From: a virus
DNA: 21,109 nt
Strand: one strand, 5' to 3'
IMG/VR virus record: IMGVR_UViG_3300022539_000388
Coordinates: 1 to 21,109 of that record
The notes beneath the pieces were generated by a model. It was not told where the DNA came from. It did no database searches and worked only from the letters and a program-made list of their open reading frames with translations. The translations under genes and the position numbers were made by a program. Position 1 is the stretch's first letter. The number at the start of each line of letters is the position of its first letter. Below, piece after piece: positions 1 through 9,259 of the stretch.

Positions 1-3000
1 CTCTTCAATGAGAATTTGACCAAGATTGGGCAAACTTCCGCGACCGAAGAGCTAATGGGGTATCTCGGGGCTACGCCGGAAGAGATAACCGAGTTCTTCC
101 AAACGCCCTCTGCTCGCTTCATGACGATAGTTAGCGAAGGCGCTCCCATTTTAAGGGACGCAATTCAGAGCGTCTTTACTGGCATAAAAGTTGATAAGAT
201 GCTTGAGTTTGCCCTGAAAGACCCTGACGCTTTCACGCGTGAGATTTTAGGTAGAGGCTGGACAAGCGATGTAGAAAACCTGCTCTGGCTGCTCTACCCC
301 AATGTTAGCATAGACGAGTTTTTCCCCGCGATGACTGAGCAGGCTATTGAGGCTTGGAGCGATGCCCCGTTGTTTCCCGACTTTGATACTTGGGACGAGT
401 GCGTTTCAGGATTTCCCGGATTTATGGACCTGTGGAACTTCTTTAAGCCAGCCAAGATAGGTGGCGTTGGTATCGGCGTTGTCGGCTCTTACTTTGACAA
501 GTATATCATGCGACCTTGGGAGGGCGCGGTCCTCTTTCTCAGGGCAGAGTTTCAGTGGAGACTCTTTAACGACCAAGATGCCAAAAATTACCTGCTCAGG
601 ATGCGGGAGATAGACAAAAAGTGGGGCACGATGGCGATTTACGCCGAGGAAACCCACTATGCTATGGAGCATTATCTCGGGACCCAGCCTTTTTATGTTG
701 TTGGGCAGGTTGAACTTGCCTCATGGCTTAATCCTGTATTTTTCATACCTATAGGATACGGAGCAGGGTTTATAGCGAAATTTACATCAACGATACCAAT
801 TTTAGGCAGGTCAATGAAGTGGACTGCTGCGGGTGTTCGTGGTATAGAGACCGGTATAATATACCCAATAAAGAAGCCTATTACACTCGGCATTTCCGGC
901 GTTGAGAGGCTAGGTCAAAGATTGGGCGCTGCTCAGACTAACAGGCTGATTAAAGCAGCAGACCACCAGATGCACTTTGAGGAGCTAGTCGCCCTTTCTG
1001 ATGCGGAGATACTGGACAAGCTGATAGTTGATAACTGGCTCAGCCGGTGCATAAAGTTTGGCGCAAGGATACCGGTCTTCAGGCGCGGTATTGAAAGAGG
1101 TCTCGGCTGGCGTATTCTTGCCGAGAGGAACGCTCAGACGGTTGAGGCGATACTTGGCAGGGGCGCTTTGCTCCGCAACTACTTCGCGCGCATGGGTGTA
1201 AATATCAAAAATCCAGTCATCTACAGCATGAGGTCAATCGTCAAAAATCCGGTCAAGTATTTCGGTTTCAACAATCAGGCTTACTCGCAAAAGATGTTTA
1301 GACGCTTGCTGCCCGAACATGCCGGAACTGCCAACGCTGGGACATTTGAGCATGTCTTCACCCACCCCGAAATGTATAGGTGGGATAAGCTCGGCAGGAC
1401 CGCCGAGGTCATGACTCCCAAAGGTCAAGTAATGAGGGTGGATGCCGGACTGAAGTATGTGATGGAGTTCAAGCAGTTTCAGGATGATATTCTGGCGATG
1501 CTGAAGGCTCAAGGAATAGCGCCAGAACATCTGGTTGATGATTGGGTTCACAGGGTCGTCCAAAGGGAAGGCGGTAGGCTGAGGAGAGGTAAAGCCATCG
1601 GCGCTATGCAGCCATACGAGAAGCTGAGGCGCTTTGAGACCATGCAAGAAGGCATTGACTGGTTTATGAAGCATAAGGAACTCGGCGCTCATTACGCCAG
1701 CAATCCGGAAGCCTCTCTCGCGGAGTATATAGAGCAAGCCTTCCGGCGATTAGCTGACGAAAGGTTCGTAGGGTATGTATCAAAGTTTGAGGCGATAGCC
1801 GGACAGAGACCGGCTGCGAAATTACTTGAGACATTCCCCGAGTTGGCTCAGAGGGCGATACTGAGAGCCGAGGAATTCGCTGACACCAAATACTTCACTA
1901 ATGCCATCAACCGAGCCATCAGGGGCGAAAGGTTGCCCGAGCAAACTCTAAGGGCGATAGAGAGGCGCTTTCCCGAATTTGGCTCAAGGTTCAGAGCTTT
2001 GGCGACCGGTCCGGCTGTTGGGGAGGCTCAGTTACGAAAAATAATCGCTCAAAACCAGACGCTCATAGATGACCTGACCACTAGGCTAAGGACAGCAGAA
2101 GCCATTGATATAAACGCGATAAAGAGAAACGCGGTAAGGGACGCGAGGGCTGGCTTGTCCAATGACGCAAAGATGGTTGAAGCCTTTGAGCTTATGGATT
2201 TTGAGGATAGGCTCGCCTTCAGGTCAACTTTTGAAAGCCAGCTTGATGATGTAGGGCGCGTCTGGACTGAGCATAGTCAGGAGCTTGCCGGCATAAAAGA
2301 ATGGCTGGCGCATGACCCTGTTGCCGTCTTCCGTGTGCAGATGGGGAACAGAAGCTACTCGTTAACTCGCTTTCTCAGGGAGGGCGTTTTCCCCGATACT
2401 TTCACAGTAAATGAAGCCCGCGCTCTGATGCTGGGGAAACAGCCGTCTATGGTCATTCAGACGGGAAAGTTCAGGGGCAGAGTGTGGGCTAGAGACGCTC
2501 TGGATGCGGTCGCTGAGCGTTTCCACATGAGCGTTGACGACCTTGAAAATGCAGTAAGACTTCTTGCCGAACAGCGAACTAAGGCGAATGACTTGAGGTT
2601 GCTGTCTGAGATAGTCTCTGGTCGCTACGACCAGATAAAGCGGATGATGGGCATACTTGACGATGTTGAGGCTAGGCTGCGGAATGTCCCTAGACCAAAG
2701 CCCGATGTAGCTATGCCGGCTGAAGGCGCAGCGCCCGAACTAACTCCCATGCCTCAAGCTGCTCAGGATGAGCTATTCGTTCAGGCTGGTAGAGGAAAAG
2801 CCGGACTATCAACTACTCCTGCTGGACTGGTCTATAGAGACGCTGCCGGCAATCCGGTGGTGGTCGTTACCCTTTTCGCTGAAGGCGAATATGTCAGGGT
2901 CGGCGCTGTAGTTTCAAGGGCAAAGGGGCTGCTTGGCGGGAAGGCGGGAAGAGCGATAATCGCGGAGCTTGAGAGGATACCAAACTTGAGGATACCGCCT

Positions 3001-6000
3001 AGAATTGAAATGTCCCCTGCTGGCGCAGCTATAGCCGAGAAATTTATTGCGAGGCAAGAAGCAAGGGGCATACCCAAAGCCGAGATAGGCATGCCGGAAG
3101 CTGGAATACAGAGGGACTTGTTCGGCTTTGAAGCTCCTCATTTCCCGAAGGGTAAGGGGCAAGTTACTCAGATTTCTATGGACGAATATAACCGGCTGGT
3201 GGAATATTGGAGGAAAGCCGGACTGCCTGAAGAGGATATACCGATTGCTCTAAGACCAAGGGTTGCGGGTATATCGGGGCTTGAGACCGCCGGCGCTCCT
3301 AAGCGTATCAGCTTTGATATGCCACCCATTCAATCTGCTGCCGACCGCCTTGCTGAGCTTAAAAGGCTCAGGGCAGAAATAAGGGCGCTCACTGAACAGG
3401 TGAGAATTGAACACCTGACCGCAAAATCAGAGCGCGCTTTGAGAATGGCTCAGATAAGGCAGCCTGCCATTGGGGAAGGTTATATTATGCAGCCTTTCGC
3501 CGGTGGAAAGATTTACAGCGAAGAGTTTATTGATGCTTTCAATAGGTTCTTCGGCTACGAAAAGGGCAGGGGCGAACTGTCCATGATAAGCGACACGGCG
3601 GGTATTCTGAGGATTACCAAAGCAGCGCTTGACTTCTCCTTCCATGCTATTCAGGGCTTGCCTTCTTGGGGGCTTGCTCACGCCTATCTGATGACTAATC
3701 CTGAGCTTGGCGCAAGGATGATGGGGTCGTGGTATAGGAACTACGCGCGCGCCATCGGCTGTTTCTTTAACGAGGGGCTGCTGTCGAGGGCTATTGATAA
3801 CAAGCTCGCGATTTCAGCGCAAAGGATACAATGCGGTGGAAGCTCCCGAGCCATCATGCTCTTTCAAGAATTTGAAATGGCGGGACTAGGCAGGTCGTTT
3901 GAGAGAGCTACGAGAAGGATACCCCTAACGCCATATCAGAGAGCAGAGAGGGCTTGGTTCGCTGCCGGCGAGCTTGTCAGGAATGACTTTTGGGAGATAC
4001 TGTATCCAATCGCAAAGAGGGGCGGTAACGAGTTTCATCTGGCGCGCTCGCTGGACCTGATGACCGGTATCACTGACTCAAGGGCTATGGGAGTTCCTTT
4101 GACAATCAGGCAGATTGAGCAGTCGTTTATCTGGTTTGCTCCTAACTACACCAGAGCTTGCCTGACTTTTCTGGCAGATGTCTTCAGGGGCGGTTACACC
4201 GGCGCTACAGCGCGAAGAGCTTTGGGTGGTATGGTAAGCGCTGGCATTTTCTACTATGGTGCGACTCAGTTCAGTCTTTCAACCTTGAGTGGCAAGACTC
4301 CCGAGCAAGCTATGGAAGATGTTTTGGAAGGCTTCGGCGTTGTCCAAGACCCTATCACCGGCGAGTGGGCGTGGAAGCCGTCAGCCAGATTTATGACGAT
4401 ACAGATAGGCAATTACTACTTCGGCTTCGGTGGCTTCTGGTATGGTCTCATGAGGTTGTCGGGCAACATCATGGCTTGCATCAATGAGGTTGGGGAGAGG
4501 GAAATCATAGACCTGTTCCGGATAATAAAGAACGGCAGCTTTAACAACAAGGATAACCCCTTCATATACTGGTGGTATTCAAGGTCTTCCCCCTTCTTCG
4601 GCTCGGTCTTTGAAGCGTCCACCGGTCGGGACTTTCTCGGGTATCCGATAGAAGGGTGGGAAGAGTATCTGAAGTATATCGCCACCCGCTTTGAGCCTAT
4701 CTGGATGGAGCAAGGTCTTAACTGGCTGGTCCCGACACTGGCAAGAGAGAACGAAATACCGGAAGGCGCAGCGAGATTAGCCGTAGCTCCGTTAGAGCTT
4801 CTTGGCTTGCGGACCTTCCCCGAGGGCGCTTGGGTTAATTTTTACGACAAAGCCAATGAATATATCAACATTCTGCCGGTTGATTTACTCACCGAGTATT
4901 TTGACGAGGACGAGTTAACGAAAATCCTTGAAGTCCAGAGCGAAGGGAAGCTAGAATACAGGCATCTGCCCGAAGCCCTCAAGGTAAGGTTACTCATGAT
5001 GTATGAGGACCTTGAAGAGCTATATATGCTTGCCCAAAACGATAGCTACATGCGTAACAGACCGGAGTGGCAGGCGTGGCAGGATAGTCAGGACCGGAAC
5101 AGAGATTGGTATTATGAGCAGGGCGACACGCTCGTAGATGAGCTTACAGTTGCCATGTCCATTGATACCAGAGAACTCAGGCTGCAATGGAGCGATAGGG
5201 GTCTAGTCTACGGCGCTCACCTTGACGAAATGGAAGCAAGCGGGGTTTACGATGCGGTCTATGAGTATCTGGAAAGGAAGAGAGCCGAGGGCTACAAGTA
5301 TGAGTGGGACCTGAACTTAGCCCTGAGCGAATACATCGCAATCATGTTCTCGGAGTATCCTGACGGCACAGGTGGCATTGATTGGGATGCAAGGGACGAA
5401 GCGATACAGAAGTGGGTAGACTCTTGGGGCGAAGACTGGTATTCGGTGGTTCGGAAGATGTATGCCGACCGGCGCTTGCAGGAAGGGCTAAACCCTATAC
5501 TTGTGAGGCTGGCTGAAGATAAGGACCAGTTAAGCAGGGGGTATTGGGACCTGCCGTATCAGCCCATAATAGACATGACGCTTCTTGACGCAGAAAACGG
5601 AGACATACCCGAAAAATACCTTGCCCTTTGGGAGACATATCAGGGTCTAATGACCGATGAGGCGAGGGCAGCTTTCTTAGAAAACCATCCGGAGCTTGAC
5701 ACGGACTTCAGAGCCGAATACCGGCTGGCTCACCCCGAGACCGATGCCATGCTCGCCCTTTGGGGCTACGGCGGGAAACTTCAGAGCATGGATGCCTATA
5801 ATCTGGTAGTCAAGTGGGGAGAAGAGCTAGGCATACCTCTTGAGCAGATGGGGCTAGGATTACCGCCTCAGAATTTGATTGAGCCATACTTTGAGGCTAA
5901 CCAAACTTCTATGGAGTTCGGTGGTAATAGTGCTCAGATGAAGCTCTGGAAGCTCCAACACGGCGAATATGTGGATTGGGCGGTTGAACAGGGAATATGG

Positions 6001-6501
6001 ACTCAAGGCACAGAGGGCTACAAGCCTGAAGAGTTCTACGAGCTAGAGATACAATGGCATGACTTTGATGTTCGGTATGAGGGCTTGCCGGAAGACAACA
6101 GGCGCAATTTCTTAGAGAAAAACCCTGAGTATCACGCCAGTCGCCGGCGCAGGGATGCTCTCGGGCTTGAAGTCCCCGAGGACCTGCTCGAGACCTATGT
6201 TTTGTGGTATGTGAACTTTGGCTTTAAGCAGCCGGATGATTGGGAATATAACTACTACTTTGAACCCGACTGGTGGCTTCTGGACCATGAGGAGTTCTAC
6301 AACTTCATGGTGGAAGGCGGACACTGGCAGGCTAGGGACTTTAGCGGAGTTCCCACCAGAGAGGTTTGGGCGCTCTATAAGAAATATCTACGCTTGCCTA
6401 CCGGTAAGGTCAGGCTGGTTTTCCGGCATGAGCATAGAGACTTAGACAAGTGGCTGGTATTTAGCTTGGGCTACACGCCTGTAGGCGATAGATGGAAATA
6501 A
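1..6501 (+). CDS. Giant virion-associated polyvalent protein (5' partial)
   Basis: The reading frame is open from base 1 to the TAA at 6499-6501 with no stop before it, so the gene starts upstream; the TTG at 16 is unlikely to be the true start. At least 2166 residues are present. Visible parts, by nucleotide: hydrophobic segments near 460-500 and 690-810; a helical region with coiled-coil character near 2030-2100; a Pro/Ala linker near 2690-2760; a compact alpha/beta stretch at 2818-3066 that looks GNAT-like; a QRDLFG motif near 3113; an Arg/aromatic-rich helical block at 3500-4480 resembling large-polyvalent-protein (LPD38-like) regions; and a Trp/Tyr/Glu-rich C-terminal third with repeats of the form FLExxPE. 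It lies directly before scaffold and coat, so it is probably packaged or ejected with DNA. That role is inference; no catalytic residues are assigned. A tape measure is an alternative, but the position before scaffold argues against it. Confidence 0.75.
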   Translation, partial: LFNENLTKIGQTSATEELMGYLGATPEEITEFFQTPSARFMTIVSEGAPILRDAIQSVFTGIKVDKMLEFALKDPDAFTREILGRGWTSDVENLLWLLYPNVSIDEFFPAMTEQAIEAWSDAPLFPDFDTWDECVSGFPGFMDLWNFFKPAKIGGVGIGVVGSYFDKYIMRPWEGAVLFLRAEFQWRLFNDQDAKNYLLRMREIDKKWGTMAIYAEETHYAMEHYLGTQPFYVVGQVELASWLNPVFFIPIGYGAGFIAKFTSTIPILGRSMKWTAAGVRGIETGIIYPIKKPITLGISGVERLGQRLGAAQTNRLIKAADHQMHFEELVALSDAEILDKLIVDNWLSRCIKFGARIPVFRRGIERGLGWRILAERNAQTVEAILGRGALLRNYFARMGVNIKNPVIYSMRSIVKNPVKYFGFNNQAYSQKMFRRLLPEHAGTANAGTFEHVFTHPEMYRWDKLGRTAEVMTPKGQVMRVDAGLKYVMEFKQFQDDILAMLKAQGIAPEHLVDDWVHRVVQREGGRLRRGKAIGAMQPYEKLRRFETMQEGIDWFMKHKELGAHYASNPEASLAEYIEQAFRRLADERFVGYVSKFEAIAGQRPAAKLLETFPELAQRAILRAEEFADTKYFTNAINRAIRGERLPEQTLRAIERRFPEFGSRFRALATGPAVGEAQLRKIIAQNQTLIDDLTTRLRTAEAIDINAIKRNAVRDARAGLSNDAKMVEAFELMDFEDRLAFRSTFESQLDDVGRVWTEHSQELAGIKEWLAHDPVAVFRVQMGNRSYSLTRFLREGVFPDTFTVNEARALMLGKQPSMVIQTGKFRGRVWARDALDAVAERFHMSVDDLENAVRLLAEQRTKANDLRLLSEIVSGRYDQIKRMMGILDDVEARLRNVPRPKPDVAMPAEGAAPELTPMPQAAQDELFVQAGRGKAGLSTTPAGLVYRDAAGNPVVVVTLFAEGEYVRVGAVVSRAKGLLGGKAGRAIIAELERIPNLRIPPRIEMSPAGAAIAEKFIARQEARGIPKAEIGMPEAGIQRDLFGFEAPHFPKGKGQVTQISMDEYNRLVEYWRKAGLPEEDIPIALRPRVAGISGLETAGAPKRISFDMPPIQSAADRLAELKRLRAEIRALTEQVRIEHLTAKSERALRMAQIRQPAIGEGYIMQPFAGGKIYSEEFIDAFNRFFGYEKGRGELSMISDTAGILRITKAALDFSFHAIQGLPSWGLAHAYLMTNPELGARMMGSWYRNYARAIGCFFNEGLLSRAIDNKLAISAQRIQCGGSSRAIMLFQEFEMAGLGRSFERATRRIPLTPYQRAERAWFAAGELVRNDFWEILYPIAKRGGNEFHLARSLDLMTGITDSRAMGVPLTIRQIEQSFIWFAPNYTRACLTFLADVFRGGYTGATARRALGGMVSAGIFYYGATQFSLSTLSGKTPEQAMEDVLEGFGVVQDPITGEWAWKPSARFMTIQIGNYYFGFGGFWYGLMRLSGNIMACINEVGEREIIDLFRIIKNGSFNNKDNPFIYWWYSRSSPFFGSVFEASTGRDFLGYPIEGWEEYLKYIATRFEPIWMEQGLNWLVPTLARENEIPEGAARLAVAPLELLGLRTFPEGAWVNFYDKANEYINILPVDLLTEYFDEDELTKILEVQSEGKLEYRHLPEALKVRLLMMYEDLEELYMLAQNDSYMRNRPEWQAWQDSQDRNRDWYYEQGDTLVDELTVAMSIDTRELRLQWSDRGLVYGAHLDEMEASGVYDAVYEYLERKRAEGYKYEWDLNLALSEYIAIMFSEYPDGTGGIDWDARDEAIQKWVDSWGEDWYSVVRKMYADRRLQEGLNPILVRLAEDKDQLSRGYWDLPYQPIIDMTLLDAENGDIPEKYLALWETYQGLMTDEARAAFLENHPELDTDFRAEYRLAHPETDAMLALWGYGGKLQSMDAYNLVVKWGEELGIPLEQMGLGLPPQNLIEPYFEANQTSMEFGGNSAQMKLWKLQHGEYVDWAVEQGIWTQGTEGYKPEEFYELEIQWHDFDVRYEGLPEDNRRNFLEKNPEYHASRRRRDALGLEVPEDLLETYVLWYVNFGFKQPDDWEYNYYFEPDWWLLDHEEFYNFMVEGGHWQARDFSGVPTREVWALYKKYLRLPTGKVRLVFRHEHRDLDKWLVFSLGYTPVGDRWK

Positions 6502-6571
6502 AGGGGGTGATAGATGGAAAGTTGACTATCAGGTAATCTGGCATTGAATATTTCAAAGGAGGTTTTTAACT

Positions 6572-7315
6572 ATGCTGGACGAACCCAAACCTGACGCGGA
6601 AGAACACCCTTCCCCTGAAGAAGAGGAACATCCTTCTCCCGAAGAAGAAGGGACTCCAGAGCCACCCAAAGAGAGTTTTACAAGAGCCGAACACGAAAAG
6701 GCGATAAACGACTTGAAGCGTGAGCATGGTCGCGAAGTCAAGACGCTTACTGATGAAAGAGACACGGCGACTGCTGCCCTGACGACCTCTAAAGCAAAGG
6801 TGGATAAGGTTAATGAGAAACTGGATAAAGTCCAGACTCAACTGGACGACCTTGAAGAGGCTAAAGCCAGTGGCAGCGAAGCCGGTATTGACTACATCCA
6901 GAAGCGCAAGGAACTTCGGACGCGGGAAAAGGAACTGCAAACAGAGAGGGATACCCTTGATGCAGATGTAGAAACCCACGCCGAAGAGGTAAGAGTTGGC
7001 AAGCAAGCTAAGTGGGAGAGGGAAATCTTCGCGGTCGCTACTGAGTTTGATATTGATGTAGAAGACCTAGAGGAAGCCAAACCCACTACTGTTGAGCAAG
7101 CCAAGTCTTTTGCCAAGATTATCGCCAAGAAAAAACCAAAGTCAGCACGAAAATCTAAGACCGGTGAAACTCCCACCGAGGAAGAGGAAGCTCCTGACTT
7201 TGAACCCGACTCTGCTAAAACGACCGGAGGTAAAGGTAAATTGACGACCGAGAGTGTGGAGAGAATGCCCATAAGCTCGGTTGCCAAGGAACTAGATAAA
7301 GCCAATAAAGATTAA
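6572..7315 (+). CDS. Capsid scaffold protein
   Basis: This 247-residue, highly charged protein has the composition and position of a phage scaffold, which guides coat assembly and is lost from the mature head. Residues 1-35 are Glu/Pro-rich and contain a duplicated EEHPSPEEE word. About residues 38-145 are heptad-like and rich in Lys, Glu, Asp and Leu, as in a long coiled coil. A Lys-rich stretch near 185-200 is followed by a second acidic segment and a short helical C-terminus, the usual coat-binding end in such proteins. The ATG at 6572 has an excellent AAAGGAGG site at 6555-6562. The coat gene starts 11 bases after its stop. The family is recognised from architecture rather than a conserved motif; a GP20-type minor structural protein is the other name such proteins receive. 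Confidence 0.8.
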   Translation: MLDEPKPDAEEHPSPEEEEHPSPEEEGTPEPPKESFTRAEHEKAINDLKREHGREVKTLTDERDTATAALTTSKAKVDKVNEKLDKVQTQLDDLEEAKASGSEAGIDYIQKRKELRTREKELQTERDTLDADVETHAEEVRVGKQAKWEREIFAVATEFDIDVEDLEEAKPTTVEQAKSFAKIIAKKKPKSARKSKTGETPTEEEEAPDFEPDSAKTTGGKGKLTTESVERMPISSVAKELDKANKD

Positions 7316-7326
7316 CGAGGTGAAAT

Positions 7327-8472
7327 GTGGCAAATACCTTTATCACTCCAACTGTCGTGGCTAAACTGGCTCTACCCACACTCCTAAATAATTGGGTGAT
7401 GGCTGGTTTGGTGCACAGGGACTACTCCAAGGAGTTCCGAAAGATAGGGGAGAAGGTAAGGATACGGAAGCCTGCTACTCTCACAACCGTTGAGTTTGAC
7501 GGCGACCTGACTGGAACATATCAGAATGTCGTTGAGAGCTTTGTAGATGTTCTTCTGGACACCATTTTGGTTGTGCCAATAGAAGTCTCGGCTAAAGACA
7601 TGACTCTTGATATTGTTAACTTCAATCAACAGGTCGTTGAGCCTGCTATGCAGTCTCTCGGACAAAAGGTTGATGAGAAGCTGGCTCTGCTTTACAAGGA
7701 CATCCCCTACTTCATGGACATAGACTCAACATCGGCTGCCACCATCCTTGCCAGCTTGCTGGGCGCTCGTAAAATCCAGAACGACAACAAGGTCCCCTTC
7801 GCTCAGGCAAGAAACGCAGTCATGTCCACCTTGACCACCGCCACCCTGCTCGGGCTGGATGCCTTCAGAGATTTGGATAAGTCTGGCGATACAAAGGCGC
7901 TGAAAGAAGCGTCCTTGGGGCGCAAATTCGGCTATCAATACTTTGAGAGCCAGAATGTCCAGCATCACACTAGAGGCACTACCGATGGGCTGGGTGCGGT
8001 AACAGCAGATGAGCCAAAGGGCGAGACTTCCATCGGTCTTGATACCCTTGGCACAGGCACAATCAAGAAGGGGACAATCATCACCTTTACGGCTAAGGCT
8101 GGTCAGTATGTCGTTACGGCGGACGCTGCCATATCTGGCAATGCTGCCACTGTAATAATATACCCCGGACTGGCTGAATTGGTAGTTGCAACGACAGTAG
8201 CAGACTTGCATGGTCCGGATGCTACTGACCACCCAATCACCAGCATGGAAAACCTGATGTTCCACAAGAATTGCTTTGCCCTCGTAACTGCGCCTCTGGC
8301 AGAGCCGATTGGCGGGGCTAAGGGCGTAACCATGAACTATAAGGGGCTGACCATCAATGTAGTCTACGACTATGTTTCGCAGCAGATGAAGAACATCATG
8401 ACCTTCTCCATCCTCTGTGGTTTCAAGACGCTGACTCCGGAACTCGGCGTTAGACTATACGAGGCAAGTTGA
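7327..8472 (+). CDS. Major capsid protein, P22 coat-like (HK97 fold)
   Basis: The 381-residue product forms the icosahedral head lattice. Its N-terminus (MANTFITPTVVAKLAL, then LVHRDYSKEF and a VRIRKP word by about residue 50) closely follows the start of P22 gp5-type coat proteins, and the length is in the range of that family. A Gly/Thr/Ala-rich stretch around residues 215-290 may be an inserted surface domain of the kind seen in P22-like coats. The start is GTG at 7327 with a GAGGTG site ten bases upstream; the overlapping ATG at 7325 is out of frame. The gene sits immediately after the scaffold gene, the normal order for a coat that needs a scaffold. The coat assignment is secure; the inserted-domain idea is inference. 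Confidence 0.92.
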   Translation: MANTFITPTVVAKLALPTLLNNWVMAGLVHRDYSKEFRKIGEKVRIRKPATLTTVEFDGDLTGTYQNVVESFVDVLLDTILVVPIEVSAKDMTLDIVNFNQQVVEPAMQSLGQKVDEKLALLYKDIPYFMDIDSTSAATILASLLGARKIQNDNKVPFAQARNAVMSTLTTATLLGLDAFRDLDKSGDTKALKEASLGRKFGYQYFESQNVQHHTRGTTDGLGAVTADEPKGETSIGLDTLGTGTIKKGTIITFTAKAGQYVVTADAAISGNAATVIIYPGLAELVVATTVADLHGPDATDHPITSMENLMFHKNCFALVTAPLAEPIGGAKGVTMNYKGLTINVVYDYVSQQMKNIMTFSILCGFKTLTPELGVRLYEAS

Positions 8473-8577
8473 CCTTAGACGCTTTGGGGGGTTGGCGATA
8501 AACTAATCCCCGCAAAGGTCGTAAGAGAGGAGGATAAAGCCCTCTCCTAAAACAAAATCTTATAAAGGAGAACGAAC

Positions 8578-9183
8578 TTGGCTAAACGAGCATTTTTGGA
8601 TGCATACCAAAGCCGAGTGGCAACTGCTCTTGCGGTCGCTGGGGTCTCACTCTCCCTTGACAGCGTTACCGGACTGTCCGCGCAGGATGTCCTCATTATT
8701 GATGAGGGTCTGACTACTGCGGAAGTAGTCTTTGTTACCGCCGTCAACACCACGACCAAGGTAGCGACAATCGTGAGGGGCATGGCTGGCACTACCGATG
8801 TTGCCCATGCGAAGGGTGCAATCGTCAAGAAGGTTGGCTGGAAGAACACTATTGCAGTAAATATTCCTGATGTATCTTCCGCTTTAACCATTGCGTTTGT
8901 CCCACCGAAGGGCATACTGACTAAGGCTTCTATTGTGCTTGGTGGCGCTATCACTGTTGCTGATGCCGTGATTACCCTTTCTAAGGGCACTCAGGCTATC
9001 ACCGGCGGTGTCATCACCATAGCCACCGCTAGCTCTGCCTTGGGCGATATAGACGAGTGTGTTCCCACGCTCTACAACGAGTTCAACGGCACGACTGATT
9101 ACCTGAAGATAGTCGGCAATGGTGGCTCTACCGATGTTGCCACTGCTGGACTGCTCTTAGAGTTCATCAGCGTTGAAGACTGA
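8578..9183 (+). CDS. Virion structural protein, probable head decoration
   Basis: This 201-residue beta-rich, Ala/Val/Thr-rich protein lies directly after the coat gene, where decoration or head-fibre proteins usually sit. Residues about 20-85 carry a small beta module common in phage structural proteins (SLDSVTGL, LIIDEGL, then IVRGMAGTTDVAHAKGA). The C-terminal half runs from a FVPPKGI word through an ITLSKGTQ word to a closing LLLEFISVED. The start is TTG at 8578, supported by AAAGGAG at 8564-8570; no in-frame ATG near the start gives a better choice. A stable hairpin follows 20 bases after the stop, so this may end a high-expression coat transcript. Minor tail protein is the alternative. 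Confidence 0.65.
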   Translation: MAKRAFLDAYQSRVATALAVAGVSLSLDSVTGLSAQDVLIIDEGLTTAEVVFVTAVNTTTKVATIVRGMAGTTDVAHAKGAIVKKVGWKNTIAVNIPDVSSALTIAFVPPKGILTKASIVLGGAITVADAVITLSKGTQAITGGVITIATASSALGDIDECVPTLYNEFNGTTDYLKIVGNGGSTDVATAGLLLEFISVED

Positions 9184-9203
9184 ACGAGGTTAGAGTAGGT
9201 CTA

Positions 9204-9236
9204 AAGGGGGGAGTGGCGCTTAGTTACTCCCCCCTT
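9204..9236 (+). terminator. Strong hairpin, probable (partial) transcription terminator
   Basis: Bases 9204-9214 (AAGGGGGGAGT) and 9226-9236 (ACTCCCCCCTT) are perfect reverse complements, giving an 11-bp stem with six consecutive G:C pairs and an 11-base loop. The tail after the stem (TTATCAAAT) is only weakly U-rich, so read-through or mRNA 3'-end protection is as likely as full termination. It separates the abundant coat and decoration genes from the lower-demand connector and tail genes, a sensible place to reduce transcription. Confidence 0.6.
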
Positions 9237-9259
9237 ATCAAATAAAAGGAGTTATTCCA

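Noticed and set aside
1234-1737. Long minus-strand frame, and all other minus-strand frames in the window
   Set aside because: All oppose well-supported + genes, lack ribosome-binding sites and family motifs, and the window is otherwise entirely co-directional.
4158-4487. 109-codon + strand frame inside the giant gene
   Set aside because: It lies wholly within the larger in-phase gene in another frame, has no ribosome-binding site, and its product is a composition-driven Arg/Trp-rich string.
6522-6551. Possible promoter before the scaffold gene (TTGACT with a GAATAT-like -10)
   Set aside because: The -35 is fair but the -10 matches poorly at either 17 or 18 spacing, so it is not distinguishable from chance.
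8525-8546. Small hairpin (GAGAGG / CCTCTC) after the coat gene
   Set aside because: Only a 6-bp stem with a 10-base loop and no T-tract; too weak to call a terminator.
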